Shown here piece by piece: positions 1 through 5,093 of a DNA stretch of 5,093 nt. Positions within the stretch are counted from its first letter, which is position 1, and every line of letters starts with the position of its first letter. The position numbers were made by a program, and so were the translations under genes. The stretch lies in the NCBI GenBank assembly GCA_002703065.1, contig PAEO01000017.1, positions 20,887 through 25,979 on the forward strand. The letters run 5' to 3'. The notes under the pieces were generated by a model. That model searched no databases. It saw only the letters and a program-made list of their open reading frames with translations, and had not been told where the DNA came from. Source of the DNA: Flavobacteriaceae bacterium. GTDB lineage: Bacteria > Bacteroidota > Bacteroidia > Flavobacteriales > Flavobacteriaceae.

Positions 1-518
1 AAATTGAAGAAAGATCATTAATTAAAGTTTCTCTTGAAGGTGATAAACAATTGGATTCACAATTTCCGTATGCTTTAAATGAAATTAGCGTTGTTAGAAA
101 AGATACAACGTCAATGGTCAATATAAACACAAGTTTGAATGGTATTCATTTAAATTCATATTGGTCTGATGGTTTAATTGTTTCTACTCCTACTGGATCA
201 ACAGGATATTCATTGAGTTGCGGTGGGCCAGTAATATCTCCATCTTGTCAATCTCTTGTTCTAACCCCAATTTCCCCACATAATCTAAATGCAAGACCAT
301 TGGTAATTTCAGATTCCACTAAAATCTCAATTTCTGTTTCAGGAAGAGAAGAGTGTCATCTGTTATCTATAGACTCAAAAGTTTATACAGTAAACAATGA
401 GACTAAAATTTTAGTAGAAAAATCTAATTTTAATATAAAAGTTGCGAATCTTAATAATTACAACTTTTATAAAACACTAAAAGAAAAATTATTGTGGGGT
501 AAGGATAAAAGAAACTAA
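1..518 (+). CDS. nadK: NAD kinase (ATP-NAD kinase), C-terminal part, 5' end outside window
   Basis: NAD kinase phosphorylates NAD to NADP in the cytoplasm and is the only known route to NADP in most bacteria. The window holds 171 codons of it; the first complete codon is at position 3. The TTG at 51 is an internal leucine codon, because the reading frame stays open to the window edge and the residues before it still fit the family. Seen in the translation: ALNEISVVRK (residues 24-33), with the Asn-Glu that contacts NAD in this family; SDGLIVSTPTGSTGYSLSCG (55-74), the glycine/threonine-rich family signature; and SPHNLNARPLVI (91-102). The C-terminus LLWGKDKRN is typical of Bacteroidota members as I recall them. 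The N-terminal alpha/beta domain with the GGDG motif, about 120 residues judging by a usual length near 290, lies upstream. The stop is followed by the next gene after one base. Identification is secure; the gene looks intact as far as visible. Confidence 0.96.
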   Translation, partial: IEERSLIKVSLEGDKQLDSQFPYALNEISVVRKDTTSMVNINTSLNGIHLNSYWSDGLIVSTPTGSTGYSLSCGGPVISPSCQSLVLTPISPHNLNARPLVISDSTKISISVSGREECHLLSIDSKVYTVNNETKILVEKSNFNIKVANLNNYNFYKTLKEKLLWGKDKRN

Positions 519-519
519 T

Positions 520-1239
520 ATGATTAATAAAATAAAGTTTTTCTTTATTTTAATTTTTTTTTTGAGTCAATCTTATTCTCAAAAAAATGAACTGGGAATT
601 TTTATTGGTGGTTCTAATTATGTAGGTGATATAGGTCCAACAACTTTCATCAATCCAAACGACATTATTGGTGGATTATTATATAAAAAAAATTTAAATA
701 CAAGAATTGCTTTGAGAGGAAGTGTATCTTACGGAAACTTGTATTCAAACAATCTTTTACCTAATACTTCAAGCTCTAGAAGAATAAATAGCAGAAATTT
801 TGAAAATAAATTTACTAATTTTAACATAGGAGTTGAATTTAATTTTAAAGAGTTTGATACTGAGGATAGTTCAAAACAATTTACGTTTTATGTTCACTCT
901 GGATTGTCATATTTTATAAATAAATTCAATAAAAATAATTATCTTCAACCTACAGCCTCGCCTATTAGTCCTCCATCAATATTAAATAAAGTTAATGACT
1001 TTTCCCTTCCAATTTCTGTTGGGTTAAAATTTAAACCTTTTGAAAAAAAGATAACATTTGGATTTGAAATTTCAGCAAACTATTCATTTACTGATGATTT
1101 AGATGGCAGTGATGAAGTAATAATGAAATCGAATCCAAGTGTAGGACCTTTTGGAGGAAATCTAAGTAATGATTGGTATTTTTTTTCTGTGTTTAAAATA
1201 ACTTATATTTTTGGCAAACATAAATGCTACTGCCCATAA
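520..1239 (+). CDS. Secreted DUF6089-type family protein, probable envelope beta-strand protein of unknown function
   Basis: This 239-residue protein resembles the DUF6089 family, which is restricted to Bacteroidota and has no established function. Residues 1-20 form a clear signal peptide: Lys4 and Lys6, a Phe/Leu/Ile core, then SQSYSQ with likely cleavage near Gln21. The mature protein opens with ELGIFIGGSNYVGDIG (24-39), the most family-like segment, followed by alternating strands and Asn/Ser-rich turns. Examples of strands are IALRGSVSYG (63-72), NFNIGVEFNF (100-109), FTFYVHSGLSYF (121-132), LPISVGLKF (163-171), ITFGFEISANYSF (178-190) and WYFFSVFKITYIFG (219-232). This pattern suggests a small outer-membrane or periplasmic beta-barrel (inference). 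The chain ends KHKCYCP, with its only two cysteines in a C-x-C arrangement. The ATG lies one base after the nadK stop, and the stop directly abuts the uppS ATG, so coupled expression is likely. No Shine-Dalgarno sequence is visible. A T10 run lies in the signal-peptide codons. Family assignment is from remembered similarity, not a search. Confidence 0.85.
   Translation: MINKIKFFFILIFFLSQSYSQKNELGIFIGGSNYVGDIGPTTFINPNDIIGGLLYKKNLNTRIALRGSVSYGNLYSNNLLPNTSSSRRINSRNFENKFTNFNIGVEFNFKEFDTEDSSKQFTFYVHSGLSYFINKFNKNNYLQPTASPISPPSILNKVNDFSLPISVGLKFKPFEKKITFGFEISANYSFTDDLDGSDEVIMKSNPSVGPFGGNLSNDWYFFSVFKITYIFGKHKCYCP
554..563 (+). repeat. T10 homopolymer in the signal-peptide codons of the DUF6089-type gene
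   Basis: Ten consecutive T bases, followed by G at 564, encode part of the hydrophobic core (Ile-Phe-Phe-Leu, residues 12-15). A change of one base would shift the frame and abolish the protein. As given, the frame is open. This may be a slippage site or simply the cost of Phe/Leu codons in AT-rich DNA. Confidence 0.9.
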
Positions 1240-1965
1240 ATGGATAATCACATATTAAACCCCATGTTTATACCAAGGCACGTAGCTATAATTATGGATG
1301 GAAACGGGAGATGGGCAAAGAAAATTAATAAAGAAAGATTTTTTGGACACAATTCGGGAATAAAATCTGTAAGAGAATCAATAGACATTTGCCTTGAACT
1401 TGGTGTCAAACAATTGACTTTATATGCCTTTTCTAGTGAAAATTGGAGTAGACCAAAAAAGGAGGTTAGTTCATTGATGAATCTTTTATCTTCATCTGTT
1501 GAAAAGGAAATTCCTAGACTAATTGAAAATAATATAAAACTAGAAATCATCGGCAACACATCTAAATTACCTGAAATAACAAGAAATAAATTGCTTGATG
1601 GAGTTACTGAAACCTGTCAAAATGATGGGCTAATTCTTTCTTTGGCAATAAGCTATGGAGCAAGACAAGAAATGATAAGAGCTACAAAGCTGATTTCAGA
1701 AAAAGTTAAAAAAAATATAATTTCAGTTGAAAATATTGATGAAAACATAATAAATGAGCATCTTTACACTCGCAATTTAAAAAACGTTGATCTTTTGATT
1801 AGAACAGGTGGAGAATTAAGATTAAGCAATTTTTTATTATGGCAAATTTCATATGCTGAACTTTGTTTTCAGGATGTGCTTTGGCCTGATTTTAAAAAGG
1901 AACACTTTTTAAATGCAATAATTGACTATCAAGGAAGAACAAGAAGATTTGGAAAAATTAAATAG
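1240..1965 (+). CDS. uppS: Isoprenyl transferase (cis-prenyltransferase, undecaprenyl diphosphate synthase)
   Basis: UppS condenses isopentenyl diphosphate onto farnesyl diphosphate to give the C55 polyprenyl diphosphate precursor of the lipid carrier for peptidoglycan and surface polysaccharides. It acts at the cytoplasmic face of the inner membrane. The 241 residues match the usual length of about 240-255. Family motifs appear in order: HVAIIMDGNGRWAK (14-27) with catalytic Asp20 and the phosphate-binding loop; FFGHNSG (34-40) with His36; LYAFSSENWSRPKKEV (61-76); SYGARQEM (138-145); and DLLIRTGGELRLSNFLLWQ (184-202) with Arg188, Arg194 and Ser196. Then come AEL with the Mg-binding Glu207 position and WPDF (215-218). 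The ATG at 1240 abuts the previous stop and is preferred; Met9 (1264) is a possible alternative that keeps all motifs. The last 17 bases overlap the proposed bamA start. The position usually occupied by Asn before the SYG motif is Ser here (LSLAISYG), a minor variation. Nothing suggests loss of function. Confidence 0.97.
   Translation: MDNHILNPMFIPRHVAIIMDGNGRWAKKINKERFFGHNSGIKSVRESIDICLELGVKQLTLYAFSSENWSRPKKEVSSLMNLLSSSVEKEIPRLIENNIKLEIIGNTSKLPEITRNKLLDGVTETCQNDGLILSLAISYGARQEMIRATKLISEKVKKNIISVENIDENIINEHLYTRNLKNVDLLIRTGGELRLSNFLLWQISYAELCFQDVLWPDFKKEHFLNAIIDYQGRTRRFGKIK
1949..1965 (+). other. uppS/bamA gene overlap with TTG start of bamA
   Basis: The bamA frame has a stop (TAA) at 1919-1921 and no ATG until 1997, which lies inside the signal-peptide core. 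Translation must therefore start at a non-ATG codon: TTG at 1922 or TTG at 1949. The 1949 start gives MEKLNSKISLSICALLMS, a normal signal peptide with a basic N-region. The 1922 start adds the acidic stretch TIKEEQED, unusual ahead of a signal core. With the 1949 start the two genes overlap by 17 bases in different frames, so ribosomes finishing uppS could reinitiate on bamA. No Shine-Dalgarno sequence lies at normal spacing; GGAAGA-like bases around 1933-1945 are only AT-rich coding sequence of uppS. Confidence 0.7.
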
Positions 1966-4480
1966 TAAAATATCACTTTCTATATGTGCTCTTTTGATGA
2001 GCATAAACATTTTTGGTCAGAATTTAAGTTTTGATAAAGGAGAAGTTTATACACTTGATGAAATATCTGTAACTGGTTTAAAAAGCTTCAATGAACAGAC
2101 TGTTATTACATATACAGGACTTTCGAAAGGAAAACAGATAAGGATTCCGGGAGAAGAAATTAGTCAGATTATTAATAAATTATGGAAATTAGAATTATTT
2201 AGTGACATAAACTTTTACTTAACAAATGTAGTTGACGGTAGGGCAAGTATTGAAATTGCAATCATTGAGCTACCATCATTATCTGATTTTAAAGTAAATG
2301 GATTAAAAAGATCAAAAGCTGAGACTATAATCGATGAAATTGAAATAAAGAAAGGACAGAAATTAACTGAAAATTTTATTGAAACAACAAAAAATTACAT
2401 TATAAACAAGTATAAGAAAAATGGATTTCTCAATACTAAAGTTTCTATCTCAACAAGGCCAGATTCAATTGGAATTAATAATGAAAGGATGCTTATTAAT
2501 GTTGATTTAGGTGATAGAGTAAAAATAAACTCTATTAACTTTTCAGGAAATGAAATTACTAAGAGCTCTAAATTGAAAAAACAGATGAAAAAAACCAAGA
2601 CTAAACTCCTTGGAAGATTCTGGAAAAAATCAAAATTTATTGAAGAGGATTATAAAAACGATTTAACATCAATCTTAGATTATTATAAAGAGAAAGGATA
2701 CAGGGATGCCAGAATAGTAATGGACACTGTAATAATTGATAAGAGCAATATTGATTTGAACATTACCTTAAACGAAGGAAATCGGTATTACTTTGGTGAC
2801 ATTAACTTCCTTGGTAATACAGTATATTCTGATGAGTTTTTAGCTAGAGGTCTGGGACTTTTTAAGGGGGATGTTTATAATGGAGTTCTTCTCAAAAAAA
2901 GAATTGCTGATAATACTAAACCTGATGGTGAAGATTTAACCAATTTATATCAAAATAATGGGTATTTATTTTCAAGCATAAATCCCGTTGAAATTGCTGC
3001 TGAAAATGATACCATAGATTTTGAGATTAGAATTACAGAAGGTAAACCAGCATACTTTAACAAAATTACTGTAATCGGTAATGATAAAACTAATGATAAT
3101 GTAATTTATAGAGAGTTGAGAACAAAACCTGGTGAATTGTATAGTAAAGATAAAGTTGTCAGAACAGTTAGAGAATTAGGGCAATTAGGTTTCTTTGATC
3201 CTGAGCAGATTAGTCCAGATTTTAAAAATATTGATGCTAATGCTGGAACTGTTGATATTGAGTACGGATTAGTTGAAAAAGGAGCAAGTCAAGTTGAACT
3301 ACAGGGAGGATATGGTGGAGGTGGATTCATTGGAACATTAGGGCTATCATTTAATAACTTTTCTTTTAAAAATATCAAAAACAAATCAGCCTGGAAACCT
3401 GTTCCTATGGGTGATGGTCAGTCAGTTTCATTAAGATTACAGGCTAATAGATTCTACAGGGTTTACAGTTTTTCACTCTCTGATCCATGGTTTGGCGGTG
3501 AACAACCTGTACAATTCTCAACTTCATTTTCTCACACAAAACAATTTAGATATAACTTTTTTAATGGAAGAGTCGATAAAAGTCAATTTTTTGAAATTAC
3601 TGGTGCAAGTGTTGGTTTAGCTAAACGACTTTCTGTCCCTGATGATTATTTCTTATTATCTCAATCACTTTCTTATCAGTTTTATAACCTAAATAATTAT
3701 TATACTGGGTTATTTACCTTTGGAGAAGGTAAGTCAAATAATATTTCTTACACAGTAGCATTGTCAAGGGACAATACATTTACAAATCCAATATTTCCTT
3801 TAGGGGGTTCTCAATTTGTGTTATCTGCTAGACTTTCTTTACCATATTCTTTGTGGAATGGGGTTGATTATGGAAATCTTGAAAATTTGGAGGAGTATCA
3901 AGATGAGGATGGAAATCCAGATCAAGCCAAAATTGATCAAGAAAGATTTAAATGGCTTGAGTTCTATAAAATTAAGTTTCAAGGTACGTGGTATACAAGA
4001 TTAATTGAAAAATTAGTTTTGAGAACACATACTGAATTCGGTTTTCTTGGAGCGTATAGTAATGAAAGAGGGGTAATTCCATTTGACAGATTCTACTTAG
4101 GTGGAGATGGAATGTCTCAATATGCAATGGATGGACGTGAGACAATTAGTTTGAGAGGATATCCTAACCAATCGCTTTCCAGTCAAGAAGGATCTACTAT
4201 TTATAATAGATTTTCACTTGAGTTAAGGTATCCTATAACCTTAAAACCTGCTGCATCAATTTTTGGATTAGTTTTTCTTGAGGCAGGTCAAGGATATAAT
4301 GACTTTAGAGAATTTAATCCATTTAATTCCAAAAGATCACTTGGTCTAGGTTTAAGAATTTTTATGCCTGCTTTCGGATTGTTAGGAATTGATTTTGGAT
4401 ATGGATTGGATAATGCAAATCCAAATGATTTGAATCCAAATGGTTGGGAAACACACTTTGTTATTGGACAACAATTTTAA
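1949..4480 (+). CDS. bamA: Outer-membrane protein assembly factor BamA (Omp85 family)
   Basis: BamA is the essential channel-forming core of the BAM complex that folds beta-barrel proteins into the outer membrane. From TTG 1949 it has 843 residues (852 from TTG 1922), typical for Bacteroidota and longer than the E. coli protein of about 810. Residues 1-23 are a signal peptide ending NIFGQ. Five POTRA repeats follow, roughly 34-106, 110-187, 190-276, 279-364 and 367-443. Repeat openings include LDEISVTGLKSF, LSDFKVNGLKRS, VKINSINFSGNE, YFGDINFLGNTVYS and FNKITVIGNDKT. POTRA3 carries the lysine-rich KKQMKKTKTKLLGRFWKK segment (210-227). The barrel starts near 445 (QVELQGGYGGGGFIG). It contains the Omp85 loop-6 motif as LRGY (735-738) and ends in Phe, as expected for an outer-membrane beta-signal. 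An acidic insert (about 643-671) is probably an extracellular loop. The frame is intact. It overlaps uppS and precedes the chaperone gene by nine bases, linking synthesis of the insertase and its periplasmic supplier. Confidence 0.96.
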   Translation: MEKLNSKISLSICALLMSINIFGQNLSFDKGEVYTLDEISVTGLKSFNEQTVITYTGLSKGKQIRIPGEEISQIINKLWKLELFSDINFYLTNVVDGRASIEIAIIELPSLSDFKVNGLKRSKAETIIDEIEIKKGQKLTENFIETTKNYIINKYKKNGFLNTKVSISTRPDSIGINNERMLINVDLGDRVKINSINFSGNEITKSSKLKKQMKKTKTKLLGRFWKKSKFIEEDYKNDLTSILDYYKEKGYRDARIVMDTVIIDKSNIDLNITLNEGNRYYFGDINFLGNTVYSDEFLARGLGLFKGDVYNGVLLKKRIADNTKPDGEDLTNLYQNNGYLFSSINPVEIAAENDTIDFEIRITEGKPAYFNKITVIGNDKTNDNVIYRELRTKPGELYSKDKVVRTVRELGQLGFFDPEQISPDFKNIDANAGTVDIEYGLVEKGASQVELQGGYGGGGFIGTLGLSFNNFSFKNIKNKSAWKPVPMGDGQSVSLRLQANRFYRVYSFSLSDPWFGGEQPVQFSTSFSHTKQFRYNFFNGRVDKSQFFEITGASVGLAKRLSVPDDYFLLSQSLSYQFYNLNNYYTGLFTFGEGKSNNISYTVALSRDNTFTNPIFPLGGSQFVLSARLSLPYSLWNGVDYGNLENLEEYQDEDGNPDQAKIDQERFKWLEFYKIKFQGTWYTRLIEKLVLRTHTEFGFLGAYSNERGVIPFDRFYLGGDGMSQYAMDGRETISLRGYPNQSLSSQEGSTIYNRFSLELRYPITLKPAASIFGLVFLEAGQGYNDFREFNPFNSKRSLGLGLRIFMPAFGLLGIDFGYGLDNANPNDLNPNGWETHFVIGQQF

Positions 4481-4489
4481 TCACACGTA

Positions 4490-5093
4490 ATGCTCAAACT
4501 GTACATTTCAAAGAATAAAATCGTTTATCTAATCTTTTTTCTTTTCTTTTCATATTCTAATCATGCCCAAAAATCATTAAGAATCGGATATGTTAATATG
4601 GATTATATTCTTGAAAATCTAGATGACTATAATACTGCTAACGAAGAATACGGGATTAGACTTAATATGTGGAAAAAAGAGATTTCTGAAAAAGAAGGTG
4701 AAATAGAAAATAAATTAAAAGAATTAGAAATACAAAGACCACTTCTTACAGAAACTCTTTACAATGATTTTAGAGAAGAAATTGAATTTGAGAAAGAGCA
4801 ATTAGAACTTTACAGGCAAAAAAGATTTGGGCCTAATGGTGATTGGGTTGCTCAAGAAAAAATATTAATACAACCGATTCAAGATGAGGTACTTGCAGCT
4901 GTTCAGTTAATAGCTGAAAGGAATAAGTTTGATTATGTATATGACAAATCCTCTGCAATTATTACATTATATTCAGAAAAAAAATACGATATTAGCGAAC
5001 TAGTTTTAAAAAGTATTTTAAGACAAGAAAAATTAGAAAATCTTGTAATTGATTTTACAGATGATTTAATTCAAAAAAGAAGAGATTCTCTCA
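4490..5093 (+). CDS. OmpH/Skp-family periplasmic chaperone, N-terminal part, 3' end outside window
   Basis: Skp/OmpH proteins are periplasmic holdases that keep unfolded outer-membrane proteins soluble on the way to BAM. The frame is open from the ATG at 4490 to the right edge (201 codons plus one base, no stop). Residues 1-26 are a signal peptide: Lys3, Lys8 and Lys10, a Phe-rich core IVYLIFFLFF, then SYSNHAQ. The mature start RIGYVNMDYILENLDDY (31-47) matches the OmpH opening strand. A charged heptad-like helical stretch follows (about 48-110, many Glu/Lys), consistent with the Skp coiled-coil arm. Next are YRQKRFGPNGDW (108-119), IQPIQDEVLAAVQLIAERN (127-145), and FDYVYDKSSAIITLYSEKKY (147-166), the returning strand. 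The domain is complete by about residue 175, so the extra tail (LENLVIDFTDDLIQKRRDSL onwards) makes it longer than E. coli Skp (about 160 residues). Flavobacterial genomes often carry two such genes here; this looks like the longer, first one. The 9-base gap to bamA leaves no room for a terminator. Confidence 0.92.
   Translation, partial: MLKLYISKNKIVYLIFFLFFSYSNHAQKSLRIGYVNMDYILENLDDYNTANEEYGIRLNMWKKEISEKEGEIENKLKELEIQRPLLTETLYNDFREEIEFEKEQLELYRQKRFGPNGDWVAQEKILIQPIQDEVLAAVQLIAERNKFDYVYDKSSAIITLYSEKKYDISELVLKSILRQEKLENLVIDFTDDLIQKRRDSL

Noticed and set aside
51..53. TTG as the start of the first gene
   Set aside because: The frame remains open upstream to the window edge and the NAD kinase family needs a further N-terminal domain, so this is an internal codon of a truncated gene.
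1206..1213. TATTTTTG, a match to the Bacteroidota -7 promoter element (TAnnTTTG) upstream of uppS
   Set aside because: No matching TTTG -33 element at the right spacing. Such matches are frequent in AT-rich coding DNA; another occurs inside bamA at 3715-3722.
1459..1479. AAGGAGGT followed 10 bases later by an in-frame ATG (Met80 of UppS)
   Set aside because: It looks like a strong Shine-Dalgarno site, but it encodes the conserved Lys-Lys-Glu-Val of UppS. Bacteroidota rely little on such sites, and a start here would drop the catalytic Asp20. Treated as coincidence.
1248..1559. 103-codon open frame on the minus strand
   Set aside because: It lies entirely opposite uppS, whose motifs are intact, and its translation resembles no family I know. 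It is best explained as a shadow frame.
2395..2598. 67-codon open frame on the minus strand opposite bamA
   Set aside because: It lies within the POTRA-coding part of bamA; its hydrophobic look comes from the complement of Lys/Asn/Ile-rich codons.
3816..4004. 62-codon open frame on the plus strand inside the bamA barrel region
   Set aside because: It is out of frame with an intact, well-supported gene and has no recognisable features.
4481..4489. Possible terminator or promoter between bamA and the OmpH gene
   Set aside because: Only nine bases separate the genes, with no inverted repeat or T tract of the required form.

Overview
The window is a compact, AT-rich stretch of a Bacteroidota chromosome, most likely from a Flavobacteriia-like marine or environmental lineage. 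Four things point there. The protein sequences resemble flavobacterial versions of NadK, UppS, BamA and OmpH. A DUF6089-type protein lies between nadK and uppS. No Shine-Dalgarno sequence precedes any of the gene starts. The gene order nadK - DUF6089 - uppS - bamA - ompH is the one I know from that class.

All genes are on the + strand and there is almost no intergenic DNA. From left to right they are: the C-terminal part of NAD kinase (cut by the left edge, ends at 518); a secreted DUF6089-type predicted beta-strand protein (520-1239); isoprenyl transferase UppS (1240-1965); the outer-membrane assembly protein BamA (best start TTG at 1949, ends at 4480); and the N-terminal 201 residues of an OmpH/Skp-like periplasmic chaperone (4490 to the right edge). 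The junctions are a 1-nt gap, an abutting TAA/ATG, a 17-nt overlap and a 9-nt gap. This is what one polycistronic mRNA with translational coupling would look like. No terminator, RNA gene, mobile element, CRISPR array or gene-free stretch of any length is present.

The genes form a cell-envelope module. UppS makes the polyprenyl diphosphate precursor of the lipid carrier for peptidoglycan and surface polysaccharide. The OmpH/Skp protein carries unfolded outer-membrane proteins across the periplasm, and BamA inserts them into the outer membrane. The DUF6089-type protein has a signal peptide and probably sits in the envelope; its function is unknown. NadK supplies NADP and is probably a housekeeping passenger in the same transcript.

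I do not see a novel biological system here. The points worth a second look are the non-ATG start of bamA inside uppS, a T10 run in the signal-peptide codons of the DUF6089-type gene, the C-terminal Cys-Tyr-Cys of that protein, and the direct uppS-bamA linkage without the cdsA and rseP genes that separate them in E. coli.
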